DNA of 38,560 bases from Bacteroidaceae bacterium (GCA_017555825.1 JAFZFQ010000048.1:1-38560), one strand, 5' to 3'. Shown: positions 25,344 to 34,792, numbered from the stretch's first letter. The notes: a model not told the origin generated them from the letters alone. Translations and numbers: made by a program.

Positions 25344-27338
25344 ATGAAACGCCTATTCCTCAGCCTCTACTTTGTCTCCACCCTATTGCTATCGCTCGCC
25401 GGTATCACCGTCGAGAGCGATACCATAGCGCACACCCTCGACGAAGTGTCGGTTGTGAGTTTCTATAGGGTCAATCTGCGCACAGGCACAACCCTCTCGC
25501 GCGACGATATCACGATACAAAACAAGGGACAAGAACCCTCGTTCATATTGGCCCGCATGCCATCGATTTTTGCCTACAGCGACACAGGCAACGAGTATGG
25601 CTACTCCTACTTCCGCATGCGAGGCATGGATCAGACTCGCATCAACATCACCCTCGACGGCATGCCACTCAACGACGGCGAGGACATGGGGGTATACTTC
25701 TCCAACTTCCCCGACCTGCTATCGAGCATGCACTCTATCAAGGTCGAGAACGGAGCCAGCATTGCCAACAATGGCGCTGCGGGCTATGCCGGCAGTATCA
25801 ACTTTGAATCTATCAACCTCGACCGCGACACCACATCGAGTGCCTACGCCGGTTATGGCAGCTTCAACACTCTCAAGGTGGGAGCCGAGTACAATACCGG
25901 TCGCAAAGGCAACTTTGCCGGACACTTCAAGATCACTCACCAGCAGAGCGATGGCTTCCGCGAGCACGCCTACAACAACGCTCAGTCGGCTTTTGTCAAG
26001 TTGGGATGGTATATCGACAAGCATCACAAGCTCGACCTGCTCAGCTTTGTAGGTCAGTCGCGCAACGGCATGGCTTGGATAGGTAGCACCATAGACGAGC
26101 TACAACAAAACCCAGCCACCAACGGCTGCCAAGAGAGCGAGACCGACCACTACATACAGAATATCAACAAGTTGCAGTATCAAGGTTTCTTGAGCGACAA
26201 CATTACCCTCACAGCAGCAACCTACTACAACTATGCCGACGGCTACTACACATTCGACCTCGACAACTACATGCTCAAGGTATACGACCCGGCATGGCAA
26301 CCCACGGGCGAGATAGACCGCTACGACCAACGTTTCCACTACTTCGGAGGCAACGCAGCGGCCAAGTTCTACCTCAACCCCTTTGAACTCACTGCCGGCA
26401 TCAACGCATCGGCATTCATCCGCCGTCACATAGGCAGCAACAACCTGCAAGAGGCTCTCTTGTGGGACAACACCGGATATAAAAACGACATAAGCACCTT
26501 TATCAAAGGCTCATACACGCACCGACAACTCACCATCGGAGCCAACATCCAATATCGTCACGCTCAATTTGATTATCGTGGCGACACACCCTTCGAACGC
26601 ATCAATTGGGATTTTATCAATTGGTCGGCCAACGCACGCTGGCAGTTTGACAACCGCCACGCCATCTATGCAAGCGCCACACAAACTCACCGCGAGCCCA
26701 CACGTAGCGACATGTTTGGCGGTGACGAAAACTTCCACACACTATACACTACACAGGCCGAGAGTGTTATCGACTACGAGATAGGCTACAATATCACGTT
26801 GAGCAACTTCACCACCAACCTCAACCTCTACTATATGGACTTTGCCAACGAGCTTATTCTCAACGGTGCTATGGGCACAAACGGCCTGCCCATACACGTC
26901 AATGCAGCGCAAAGCTACCGCACAGGTATCGAGCTCTCACTACAATACTACCCCATCACAGGCTTGCGTCTTGCCAACAACACAAGCTACTCTATCAACC
27001 GTGTAGAGCACGATGGCGAAATCCTCACCCATATACTCAGCCCCTCGTGGATTGTCAATCAAGAGATTGGCTATAGTATTGCAGGATTTGACATCGACCT
27101 CACCATGCGCTACCGCAGCGACATGTACTTCGACCTCACCAATCGCTATAGCATTGCGCCATCGCTACGATTTAACGCCTCGGTAGCCTACACCTACCGC
27201 AACATCACAGCCGGCATCAGTGTCAACAACATCTTCAACGAGCGTAGCTACTCCAACGGCATGATGGGTGCTACAGGCCCGCTATACTTCATCGACTCTC
27301 CACGCAACTGCTGGTGCGATGTGAGAGTTAAATTTTAA
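25344..27338 (+). CDS. TonB-dependent outer-membrane receptor
   Basis: This 664-residue receptor imports a ligand across the outer membrane using TonB energy. The signal peptide spans residues about 1-20 (MKRLFLSLYFVSTLLLSLAG). It is followed by a likely TonB box (HTLDEVSVVSF, about 30-40), a plug domain (about 45-150: FRMRGMDQTRINITLDGMPL, then IKVENGASIANNGAAGYAG) and a 22-strand-type barrel ending in VRVKF with terminal Phe. There is no N-terminal carboxypeptidase-like extension and no adjacent SusD gene, so it is not a SusC-type glycan importer. Size and plug resemble metal-chelate or cobalamin receptors, but the ligand cannot be assigned. It is the last gene of the radical SAM operon. 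Confidence 0.92.
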   Translation: MKRLFLSLYFVSTLLLSLAGITVESDTIAHTLDEVSVVSFYRVNLRTGTTLSRDDITIQNKGQEPSFILARMPSIFAYSDTGNEYGYSYFRMRGMDQTRINITLDGMPLNDGEDMGVYFSNFPDLLSSMHSIKVENGASIANNGAAGYAGSINFESINLDRDTTSSAYAGYGSFNTLKVGAEYNTGRKGNFAGHFKITHQQSDGFREHAYNNAQSAFVKLGWYIDKHHKLDLLSFVGQSRNGMAWIGSTIDELQQNPATNGCQESETDHYIQNINKLQYQGFLSDNITLTAATYYNYADGYYTFDLDNYMLKVYDPAWQPTGEIDRYDQRFHYFGGNAAAKFYLNPFELTAGINASAFIRRHIGSNNLQEALLWDNTGYKNDISTFIKGSYTHRQLTIGANIQYRHAQFDYRGDTPFERINWDFINWSANARWQFDNRHAIYASATQTHREPTRSDMFGGDENFHTLYTTQAESVIDYEIGYNITLSNFTTNLNLYYMDFANELILNGAMGTNGLPIHVNAAQSYRTGIELSLQYYPITGLRLANNTSYSINRVEHDGEILTHILSPSWIVNQEIGYSIAGFDIDLTMRYRSDMYFDLTNRYSIAPSLRFNASVAYTYRNITAGISVNNIFNERSYSNGMMGATGPLYFIDSPRNCWCDVRVKF

Positions 27339-27405
27339 CAAAACGAGCGACAAATATTCAACAAAGTTAAAAACACATTAAAAATCAAACATATTGTAAG
27401 GAAGT

Positions 27406-27437
27406 GTTGTGTTTATGAAAAATTATTCATTCATTTG
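27406..27437 (+). promoter_or_regulatory. Candidate promoter of the first small barrel gene
   Basis: GTTG (27406-27409), a 20-bp spacer and TTCATTTG (27430-27437) match the consensus with one mismatch in each box. The predicted transcript would start near 27444, about 30 bases before the ATG at 27476. Confidence 0.45.
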
Positions 27438-27475
27438 CGAAAGACCTTAATTATTCACCATAAACACTTTACACA

Positions 27476-28033
27476 ATGAGGCGAATTCTATCACTTATGC
27501 TCATCGTTACATGTAGCATGGGCATCGCATTGGCACAAGAAACATCGACCAACAACATCGAAAAAACCCACACTGCTCGTCGGGGCTATCGCGGAGCTGT
27601 CGAATTGGCTCCTTTTACGCTCTCAACGTGCGGCCCCACTCTCAACCTTAGCACCACACATGGCTACCAGTTCAGTCACAACTTCTTCCTCGGTGGTGGT
27701 GTGGCCTACTATGCCTACCCATTCAGTTATTATGGCGAAACCGACGTACCCCTCTATATTGCCATCCAGAGCAACATTGGCGAGAATTTGGCTCAATTCA
27801 CCTATGGTGGTCGCTTGGGTATGATACTATACTCCAAGCACGAATATATGAATCAAGAGACATATTTGAATGAGGTTCACGAGGGATTTGGCGGATTGTA
27901 TTTCAACTTCAACATCGGTTTGCGCCTGGGATTTACACCCCAATATGCCATGACAATCAAGCCACAATTTGATATTATATTAGGCAGATTTCCATGCCTC
28001 AACATAGGCATCGGATTTGGCTTCGAGTTCTAA
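27476..28033 (+). CDS. Small outer-membrane beta-barrel-like protein, paralogue A
   Basis: This 185-residue secreted protein has a signal peptide (residues 1-20, LMLIVTCSMGIALAQ). The mature part shares a family pattern with the next three genes: RRGYRG near 35-40, LSTTHGYQFSHNFFLGGG near 58-75, QFTYGGRLG near 106-114, LYFNFNIGLRLGF, and a final GIGFGFEF ending in Phe, as in BAM-inserted barrels. I infer an eight-stranded or similar small outer-membrane barrel; function is unknown. It has its own candidate promoter and is separated from paralogue B by 207 bases. Confidence 0.75.
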   Translation: MRRILSLMLIVTCSMGIALAQETSTNNIEKTHTARRGYRGAVELAPFTLSTCGPTLNLSTTHGYQFSHNFFLGGGVAYYAYPFSYYGETDVPLYIAIQSNIGENLAQFTYGGRLGMILYSKHEYMNQETYLNEVHEGFGGLYFNFNIGLRLGFTPQYAMTIKPQFDIILGRFPCLNIGIGFGFEF

Positions 28034-28157
28034 CACTCTCGCACAGCACCCTATTCAACCAAACAGAGCAATAGGCAACCAATTTATCAAAAGCACAAGA
28101 TAAAAGATTGAAAATTTCACATCAATACAGCAAAACAAAAACTTTTTACAACAAAAG

Positions 28158-28189
28158 TTTGTCGTTTTAAAAATCATTTTGTTTATTTG
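28158..28189 (+). promoter_or_regulatory. Promoter of the three-gene barrel operon
   Basis: TTTG (28158-28161), a 20-bp spacer and TTTATTTG (28182-28189) match the consensus except for one base in the -7 box. The box overlaps an upstream in-frame start candidate (28187), so the real start of the next gene must be the ATG at 28241. Confidence 0.6.
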
Positions 28190-28240
28190 CAACCAATAAA
28201 CAGAATTAAACAGATTTTTTATAACCTAAATCAAACATCA

Positions 28241-28957
28241 ATGAAAAAAATTCTATCAATAGTGCTTTTAATGCTATGTTTTGCCACTATTACCTATGCT
28301 CGTGAAGTTGTAACATTCAAAGACGGCTCGGTTGTCAAAGGCAAGATTTCCGAGTTCGTTCCGGGTGGTAACATCAGCATCATTACCGAAGATGGCAATA
28401 CTCTCGTATTCAGCACCATGGATATAGTAAAGATTGACACCGACCGTGAGAACGGCGATGGCGAGTATCTGTTGCTCTCTTCATACTACGACATGTACCC
28501 CAAGAAAAACCTGGCCAAGAAGGGCTACCGAGGCTTTGCCACTGTCGACCCCGTTGCGCTCACTTCCTATGGCTATTCTTTGGGTCTATACACCACTCAC
28601 GGATACCAATTCGACCACAACATCTTCTTGGGTGGTGGTATAGGTATACTCTACACCTGGCGCGATAGCGGATTGGCAATACCTATATATCTCGAATGCA
28701 AGAACAACGTAGGTAGAGGTTTCTTCCAGTTTACTTGGGGTGGTCGTTTGGGATATGCCATCATCAACGACGACTACAAAGATCGCTACATCGCAAGCTC
28801 AAGATCGATCGACGGCTCTATATACCTCAATGGATATGTAGGTTGTCGCATCCCTATTTCCGAACAATTTGCTATTAACATCACACCTCAAGTCGAGGTT
28901 TATATAGGCGAACCTATCAACCTCAACTTGGGTGTAGGATTGGGATTTGAATTCTAA
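28241..28957 (+). CDS. Small beta-barrel protein with extra N-terminal module, paralogue B
   Basis: This 238-residue secreted protein has a signal peptide (residues 1-20, MKKILSIVLLMLCFATITYA). Next comes a module of about 45 residues (about 21-65: VTFKDGSVVKGKISEFVPGG, ending STMDIVKI), then the barrel region shared with paralogues A, C and D (KKGYRG, YTTHGYQFDHNIFLGGGIG, QFTWGGRLG, final GLGFEF). The module resembles short beta-stranded repeats found in other Bacteroidota surface proteins; its job is unknown. It is the first gene of a tight B-C-D operon; C starts 17 bp after its stop. Confidence 0.75.
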   Translation: MKKILSIVLLMLCFATITYAREVVTFKDGSVVKGKISEFVPGGNISIITEDGNTLVFSTMDIVKIDTDRENGDGEYLLLSSYYDMYPKKNLAKKGYRGFATVDPVALTSYGYSLGLYTTHGYQFDHNIFLGGGIGILYTWRDSGLAIPIYLECKNNVGRGFFQFTWGGRLGYAIINDDYKDRYIASSRSIDGSIYLNGYVGCRIPISEQFAINITPQVEVYIGEPINLNLGVGLGFEF

Positions 28958-28974
28958 TCATAACACACATCATC

Positions 28975-29682
28975 ATGAAAAAGAGTTTATTTGCTTTATT
29001 GTTTATTGTAGGCACTGTATTTTCTTCTTTGGCCTACAGCACAGTCTATCTCAAAAACGGCAGTTCCATCAATGGAGAGATACTCGAATACACACCCGAG
29101 CAAAACATCTCATTGAGAACCGCCGACGGCAGTGTATGGGTATTCAATGCAAGCGAGATAGTAAGAATACAGAACAACCAGACCCCGGCAGTCAACAATA
29201 CCACCTCGCGCTTCACAGCTTCCACAGGCTATCGCGGATTCGTTGACGTCATGTTGCTCAACCTCTCGTGGCAAAATGGACTTGCCTTTAACCTCACCAC
29301 ATCGCATGGTTACCAATTCACCCACCACGCCTATTTAGGCGGTGGTATCGGTGTCGACTTGAGCTACGATACCGGCAAGAATCTCATCATTCCCGTTTTT
29401 ACCGAGTTCCGTGGCAATGTAGGTCAAAATCAACTTCAATTTACCTATGGAGCCCGCTTGGGTGTTGCCTTTGGTACAGGAAACATTTCATACTACGACC
29501 CGATAAGCGAAACATATATCTATGCCTATGAGTCGGGAGCAGGAGTATACACATGTGCCAGCATAGGTCTACGCATAGCCTACAGCCCCAACTTTGCCGT
29601 GAATATCTCACCCGAGGCTTCTTTGACTTTGGGCACGTTTTCCAACATCAGCGCAGGCTTCCGCTTAGGATTTGAATTCTGA
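28975..29682 (+). CDS. Small beta-barrel protein with extra N-terminal module, paralogue C
   Basis: This 235-residue secreted protein has a signal peptide (residues 1-22). It has the same two-part build as paralogue B: an N-terminal module (VYLKNGSSINGEILEYTPEQ, ending NASEIVRI, about 23-67) and the shared barrel region (STGYRGFVD, TTSHGYQFTHHAYLGGGIG, QFTYGARLG, final RLGFEF). B and C share the module closely, which points to duplication of one ancestor. Function is unknown; outer-membrane location is inferred from the terminal Phe and the aromatic pattern. Confidence 0.75.
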   Translation: MKKSLFALLFIVGTVFSSLAYSTVYLKNGSSINGEILEYTPEQNISLRTADGSVWVFNASEIVRIQNNQTPAVNNTTSRFTASTGYRGFVDVMLLNLSWQNGLAFNLTTSHGYQFTHHAYLGGGIGVDLSYDTGKNLIIPVFTEFRGNVGQNQLQFTYGARLGVAFGTGNISYYDPISETYIYAYESGAGVYTCASIGLRIAYSPNFAVNISPEASLTLGTFSNISAGFRLGFEF

Positions 29683-29694
29683 CAATAGACCCGT

Positions 29695-30273
29695 ATGCGA
29701 CACATCATAGCCACCCTACTCATATTTTGCTGCACTACCTTGGCAATGGCTCGCCAAGGCTACAGCCCCGCAACCGAAGCTACACCCCCTACGGGTGAAG
29801 TTATCAACAAGCACATGGCTGCACGTGGCTACCGCGGATTTGTCAATTATACACCGCTCACATTCACATTTGTCAACCAAGGTATCGCCGGCAACATAAG
29901 CACCACACACGGCTACCAGCTCAACCACAACCACTTTGTAGGATTGGGCGCAGGCTTTCACATCAACCTTGGCGACAAAGGCTTGGGCGTGGCAATACCT
30001 GTATATGCCGCATACAAGGGCAACCTTGGACAACAGCTCGCACAGTTCACCTATGGTGCACGCATCGGCGCTGCCTATGCCGACTATGGCAATATAGCCA
30101 ACGAGCCCAGCACACACAGTGGCATCACCACCCTGGCATACTTCAATGCAAGTATAGGTCTACGCCTGGGCATAGCGCGCTATTTTGCCATCAACATCAC
30201 ACCCGAGATCGATGTTTTCACCGGTCAATACAGCATTATAGGCGCGGGCCTGCGATTGGGTATAGAATTTTGA
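29695..30273 (+). CDS. Small outer-membrane beta-barrel-like protein, paralogue D
   Basis: This 192-residue secreted protein has a signal peptide (residues 1-19, MRHIIATLLIFCCTTLAMA). It lacks the module of B and C and resembles A in build: AARGYRGFVNYTPL, ISTTHGYQLNHNHFVGLG, QFTYGARIG, FNASIGLRLGI and a final RLGIEF. It starts 12 bp after paralogue C and is the last gene of the B-C-D operon, which ends at a strong terminator. Function is unknown. Confidence 0.75.
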   Translation: MRHIIATLLIFCCTTLAMARQGYSPATEATPPTGEVINKHMAARGYRGFVNYTPLTFTFVNQGIAGNISTTHGYQLNHNHFVGLGAGFHINLGDKGLGVAIPVYAAYKGNLGQQLAQFTYGARIGAAYADYGNIANEPSTHSGITTLAYFNASIGLRLGIARYFAINITPEIDVFTGQYSIIGAGLRLGIEF

Positions 30274-30293
30274 CACACAATTATTTACAACAC

Positions 30294-30324
30294 AAAAGGG
30301 TTGCACTACGCGACCCTTTTTTTT
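30294..30324 (+). terminator. Terminator of the barrel gene operon
   Basis: AAAAGGGTTGC (30294-30304) pairs with GCGACCCTTTT (30310-30320, one G-T pair) around ACTAC and runs into eight Ts in total. Confidence 0.88.
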
Positions 30325-30398
30325 ATGCAATCACTTTTGGGCACGCACACCACACTATTTTTCTCATCGCATCGCACCACTTTTTCGCATAAAAATCG

Positions 30399-30406
30399 TA
30401 ACTTTG
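30399..30406 (+). promoter_or_regulatory. Candidate -7 box of the tgt-lptG-metG operon
   Basis: TAACTTTG matches TAnnTTTG exactly and lies 20 bases before the tgt ATG (30427). No TTTG is at the expected -33 position, so confidence is limited. Confidence 0.45.
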
Positions 30407-30426
30407 TAGCTTAAAACGACACGAAT

Positions 30427-31557
30427 ATGGATTTTACACTACAATATACAGCCGAGGGAACCAATGCCCGTGCCGGTATCATTAAGACCGACCACGGCGA
30501 GATAATGACTCCTATCTTTATGCCCGTGGGCACAGTAGGTGCTGTCAAGGCAGTACACATGCGCGAGGTGCGCGACGACATCAAGGCTCAAATCATCTTG
30601 GGCAATACCTACCACCTATACCTCCGTCCCGGATTGGAGATACTGCAACGCGCAGGTGGATTGCACAAGTTCAACGGTTGGGAACGCCCCATACTCACCG
30701 ACAGTGGTGGCTTTCAGGTATTCTCACTCTCCGACATACGCAAGCTCACCGAGGAGGGCGCACACTTCCGCTCGCACATCGACGGCTCTAAGCACCTCTT
30801 CACACCCGAGAACAACGTCGATACTCAACGCATCATCGGTGCCGACATCATGATGGCACTCGACGAGTGTACACCCGGCGACGCCGACTATGCCTACGCC
30901 AAGAAATCGTTGGCACTGACACAGCGCTGGCTCATGCGTGGCTGGAAACGCTACAACGAGACCGAGGGGCTATATGGCTACAAGCAAGCCTACTTCCCCA
31001 TCGTACAAGGCTGTGTATATCCCGACTTGCGCCGTGAGGCTGCCAAGTTTGTGGCCGACCTCGGTGCCGATGGCAATGCCATTGGCGGACTTGCCGTAGG
31101 TGAGCCCACCGAAAAGATGTACGAGATGATTGAGGTCGTAAACGACATCCTCCCCAAAGACAAGCCCCGATACCTCATGGGTGTAGGCACACCGGCCAAC
31201 ATTCTCGAAGGTATAGACCGCGGTGTCGATATGTTCGACTGCGTGATGCCCACTCGCAACGGTCGCAATGGTATGATATTCACCTCACGTGGTATCATGA
31301 ACATGCGCAACAAGAAGTGGGCCGACGACTTCTCGCCTCTCGACGAGGAGGGCACATCGTATGTCGACCACGCCTACACAAAGGCCTACGTGCGCCACTT
31401 GTTTGTCGCCGACGAGATATTGGCCATGCAGATTGCCTCTATACACAACCTCGCCTTCTACGTGTGGTTGTCGCAAGAGGCGCGCAAGCACATCATCGAC
31501 GGCACATTCGCATCGTGGAAACGTGAAATGCTCGAACGTGTAACTACCCGCCTGTAA
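30427..31557 (+). CDS. tgt: Queuine/preQ1 tRNA-guanine transglycosylase
   Basis: Tgt swaps guanine 34 of Asp, Asn, His and Tyr tRNAs for a queuosine precursor. The 376-residue TIM-barrel enzyme has the acid residue D92 in LTDSGGFQVFS and the nucleophile D271 in FDCVMPTRNGR. Also seen are ILGNTYHLYLRPG and the substrate loop GGLAVGEP (220-227). The odd point is the zinc site: the usual CxCxxC is replaced around residues 309-314 (EEGTSYVDHAYTKAYVRH), leaving only the histidine H340 (ASIHNL). I recall that other Bacteroidales Tgt proteins may share this, but cannot check. It heads an operon with lptG (10-bp gap). Confidence 0.95.
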   Translation: MDFTLQYTAEGTNARAGIIKTDHGEIMTPIFMPVGTVGAVKAVHMREVRDDIKAQIILGNTYHLYLRPGLEILQRAGGLHKFNGWERPILTDSGGFQVFSLSDIRKLTEEGAHFRSHIDGSKHLFTPENNVDTQRIIGADIMMALDECTPGDADYAYAKKSLALTQRWLMRGWKRYNETEGLYGYKQAYFPIVQGCVYPDLRREAAKFVADLGADGNAIGGLAVGEPTEKMYEMIEVVNDILPKDKPRYLMGVGTPANILEGIDRGVDMFDCVMPTRNGRNGMIFTSRGIMNMRNKKWADDFSPLDEEGTSYVDHAYTKAYVRHLFVADEILAMQIASIHNLAFYVWLSQEARKHIIDGTFASWKREMLERVTTRL

Positions 31558-31567
31558 GCCCCAAGCA

Positions 31568-32653
31568 ATGAAGCTACGAAGTCCGTTCAAAATAATCGAT
31601 TGGTATATCATCAAGAAGTTTCTCGGTTCATACTTCTTCTCGATTATACTCATCCTGGCTATCACGGTCGTGTTCGACACGAACGAGAAGCTCGATGCTT
31701 TTATGAAAGCACCGTTGCGAGCCATCGTATTCGATTATTTTGCCAACTTCCTGCCCTATTTTGCCAACCTCTTCAGCCCGCTCTTTGTCTTTATTGCCGT
31801 TATCTTCTTCACATCCAAGATGGCCGGCAATAGCGAGATTATTGCCATCCTGTCGAGTGGCATGAGCTTCAAGCGACTCTTCATACCCTATATGTTCTCG
31901 GCGGCTGTCATTGCCTCGCTCAACATTGTGCTCAGTTGCTACATCATCCCCCCGTCAAACATCACCCGCATCGAATTTACCAACACATACGTGCGCAACA
32001 AGCGGGTCGATTATGGTAGCAATATACAGTTCAAAGTCGAGCCCAATGTGATTGCCTACATAGCTCGATACGACAACAGCAACAAGATGGGATACCGATT
32101 CTCGTTAGAGGAGTTTGAGGGAAAGACCCTCAAGTCGCGCCTCACAGCACAGACTATCACCTACGACTCGGCCTATCAGTGGCACGTCAACAACTACGTT
32201 ATACGCAACCTCGACGGCATGCGCGAGACCATAACCAAAGGTAGTCGCATGGACACAACTATCAACGTCACACCCTCCGACTTCCTCATTTCGCCCACCG
32301 ACTGCGAGACGATGACTTCGCCACAACTCAAAGAGTACATTGCTCGCCAGCGCGAACGTGGTGTAGGCAACATCAAGAGCTTCGAGATAGAATACCACAA
32401 GCGCTATGCCATGATAGGTGCGGCATTTATCCTCACCGCTATAGGCATGTCGCTTGCATCGCGCAAGACCAAGGGTGGCATGGGCATCAACATAGGCCTC
32501 GGACTCTTGCTCAGCTTCTCTTATATATTCTTCTCTACCATTACATCTACATTTGCCGTGAGTGGTGCCACATCGCCATTTATAGCCATGTGGATACCCA
32601 ACATCATGTATACAATCATCGCTGTCATACTATACCGAACAGCGCCCAAATAA
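31568..32653 (+). CDS. LptF/LptG family permease (YjgP/YjgQ)
   Basis: This 361-residue inner-membrane protein is of the LPS-export permease type. It has membrane helices at about residues 18-38, 60-82 and 103-125, a periplasmic domain (about 130-270), and three C-terminal helices (about 285-357). The N-terminal pattern IIDWYIIKKFLGSYFFSIIL and the segment SGMSFKRLFIPYM are typical of LptG/LptF. It works with the LptB ATPase to lift LPS from the inner membrane. Only one permease gene is here; the partner must be elsewhere. It lies between tgt and metG. Confidence 0.88.
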   Translation: MKLRSPFKIIDWYIIKKFLGSYFFSIILILAITVVFDTNEKLDAFMKAPLRAIVFDYFANFLPYFANLFSPLFVFIAVIFFTSKMAGNSEIIAILSSGMSFKRLFIPYMFSAAVIASLNIVLSCYIIPPSNITRIEFTNTYVRNKRVDYGSNIQFKVEPNVIAYIARYDNSNKMGYRFSLEEFEGKTLKSRLTAQTITYDSAYQWHVNNYVIRNLDGMRETITKGSRMDTTINVTPSDFLISPTDCETMTSPQLKEYIARQRERGVGNIKSFEIEYHKRYAMIGAAFILTAIGMSLASRKTKGGMGINIGLGLLLSFSYIFFSTITSTFAVSGATSPFIAMWIPNIMYTIIAVILYRTAPK

Positions 32654-32685
32654 CCCCATAAAAACGACAAAAACAAAATAAGATT

Positions 32686-34725
32686 ATGGAAAAGAAATTC
32701 AAACGCACACTTGTCACCACTGCACTGCCCTATGCCAACGGCCCCGTGCACATCGGACACTTGGCTGGCGTATACGTTCCGGCCGATATATATGCCCGTT
32801 ACTTGCGCCTCAAAGGCGAAGAGGTACTCATGATTGGTGGCTCTGACGAGCACGGTGTACCCATCACCATCAAGGCTCGCAAAGAGGGTGTTACACCCCA
32901 AGACATCGTAGACCGCTATCACACTATCATCAAAGACTCGTTTGCCGAGTTTGGTATCTCTTTCGACATCTACTCTCGCACATCGAGCAAAATTCACTAC
33001 GAGACTGCATCCGACTTCTTCCGCAAGCTCTACGACAAAGGCGAGTTTATCGAGAAGGTTTCACAACAATACTACGACGAGGAAGCTCAACAATTCCTCG
33101 CCGACCGCTACATCACCGGTACATGCCCCCACTGTCGCAACGAGCGCGCCTATGGCGACCAATGCGAGGCCTGCGGCACTTCGCTCAATGCCACCGACTT
33201 GATCGACCCCAAATCGGCTATCAGTGGTAGCAAGCCCGTCTTGCGCGACACCAAGCACTGGTATCTCCCCCTCGACAAGTGGGAGCCCTACTTGCGTCAA
33301 TGGATTCTTGAGGAGCACAAAGAGTGGCGTCCCAACGTTTACGGACAATGCAAGTCATGGATAGACATGGGTCTCCAACCCCGCGCCGTGAGCCGCGACC
33401 TCGATTGGGGTGTTCCCGTACCCGTCGAAGGTGCCGATGGCAAGGTGCTTTACGTGTGGTTCGATGCTCCCATCGGCTACATTTCAAACACCAAAGAACT
33501 CCTTCCCGAGTCGTGGGAGAAGTGGTGGAAAGACCCCGAGACCAAGATGATACACTTCATCGGCAAGGACAACATCGTATTCCACTGTATCGTATTCCCC
33601 GCCATGCTCAAGGCCGAGGGTAGCTACAACCTGCCCGAGAATGTACCTGCCAACGAGTTCCTCAACCTCGAAGGCGACAAGATCTCTACATCGCGCAACT
33701 GGGCGGTGTGGTTGCACGAATACTTGCGCGACTTCCCCGGTAAGCAAGACGTGTTGCGCTATGTACTCACTGCCAACGCTCCCGAGACCAAAGACAACGA
33801 CTTCACTTGGCGCGACTTCCAAGCTCGCAACAACAACGAACTTGTTGCCATCCTCGGCAACTTCATCAACCGTTCGGTTGTCTTGACATACAAATACTTC
33901 GACGGCAAGGTTCCCGCTGCCGGCGAGCTCACCGACTACGACCGCGAGACACTCGCCGAGTTTGCCAACGTGAAGGCTACTGTCGAAAATCTCCTCGACA
34001 ACTACCGCTTCCGCGATGCTCAAAAAGAGGCCATGAACTTGGCTCGCATCGGTAACAAATACCTCGCCGATACCGAGCCTTGGAAACTTGCCAAGACCGA
34101 TATGGAGCGCGTTGCCACTATCCTCAACCTCGCTTTGCAAATCTCGGCCAACTTGGCTATTGCATTCGAGCCATTCTTGCCCTTCTCGGCTGCCAAGTTG
34201 CGCACTATGTTGGGCATGAACGAGTTCTGCTGGGAGCAATTGGGTCGCACCGATCTCCTTGCCGAGGGCACTCAATTGGCTACTGCCGAGTTGCTCTTCG
34301 AGAAAATCGAGGATGCTACAATCGAGGCTCAATTGCAAAAACTCGAAGACACCAAGAAGGCCAACCAACTCGCCGAGCACAAAGCCAACCCCATACGCGA
34401 GAACATCGAGTTTGACGACTTCATGAAGCTCGACATCCGCGTGGGCAAAGTGCTTGAATGCACCAAAGTTCCCAAAGCCGATAAGTTGCTCCAATTCCGC
34501 ATCGACGACGGTTTGGGCGGTCGCACCATCGTTTCGGGTATTGCCAAGCACTATGCTCCCGAAGACTTGGTAGGCAAGAACGTATGCTTCATTGCCAACC
34601 TCGCACCCCGCAAGTTGCGCGGTATCGAGTCGCAAGGTATGATTCTCAGCGCCGAGGACGCCGACGGTCGCTTGGTAGTAATCACACCCGCCGACGAGGT
34701 AAAACCCGGCTCGGAAGTAAAATAA
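32686..34725 (+). CDS. metG: Methionyl-tRNA synthetase
   Basis: This enzyme charges tRNA-Met. The 679-residue length includes a C-terminal extension. The catalytic HIGH motif is H22-I-G-H25, the zinc-binding knuckle has C147, C150, C160 and C163, and the KMSKS equivalent is KISTS near residues 333-337. The anticodon-binding helical domain follows ([20 protein letters not shown]). A C-terminal tRNA-binding OB fold occupies about residues 575-679 ([16 protein letters not shown]), giving the dimeric type. It follows lptG by 32 bp and ends at a strong hairpin. Confidence 0.97.
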   Translation: MEKKFKRTLVTTALPYANGPVHIGHLAGVYVPADIYARYLRLKGEEVLMIGGSDEHGVPITIKARKEGVTPQDIVDRYHTIIKDSFAEFGISFDIYSRTSSKIHYETASDFFRKLYDKGEFIEKVSQQYYDEEAQQFLADRYITGTCPHCRNERAYGDQCEACGTSLNATDLIDPKSAISGSKPVLRDTKHWYLPLDKWEPYLRQWILEEHKEWRPNVYGQCKSWIDMGLQPRAVSRDLDWGVPVPVEGADGKVLYVWFDAPIGYISNTKELLPESWEKWWKDPETKMIHFIGKDNIVFHCIVFPAMLKAEGSYNLPENVPANEFLNLEGDKISTSRNWAVWLHEYLRDFPGKQDVLRYVLTANAPETKDNDFTWRDFQARNNNELVAILGNFINRSVVLTYKYFDGKVPAAGELTDYDRETLAEFANVKATVENLLDNYRFRDAQKEAMNLARIGNKYLADTEPWKLAKTDMERVATILNLALQISANLAIAFEPFLPFSAAKLRTMLGMNEFCWEQLGRTDLLAEGTQLATAELLFEKIEDATIEAQLQKLEDTKKANQLAEHKANPIRENIEFDDFMKLDIRVGKVLECTKVPKADKLLQFRIDDGLGGRTIVSGIAKHYAPEDLVGKNVCFIANLAPRKLRGIESQGMILSAEDADGRLVVITPADEVKPGSEVK

Positions 34726-34739
34726 TATCAACTCTATAC

Positions 34740-34771
34740 GAGGCTGTGCCAACCCGTCTTGGCACAGCCTC
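34740..34771 (+). terminator. Terminator after metG
   Basis: GAGGCTGTGCCAA (34740-34752) pairs perfectly with TTGGCACAGCCTC (34759-34771) around CCCGTC, 14 bases after the metG stop. Only a weak T-run follows. Confidence 0.75.
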
Positions 34772-34792
34772 TATTTCACATAGCTACAAGTT

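Noticed and set aside
28187-28240. Upstream start for paralogue B
   Set aside because: It falls in the -7 box of a good promoter, and the ATG at 28241 begins directly with a standard signal peptide.
33484-34752. 422-residue open frame on the minus strand
   Set aside because: It is exactly antisense to metG, whose catalytic motifs are all intact. The long antisense frame results from strong third-position bias and has no recognisable motif.
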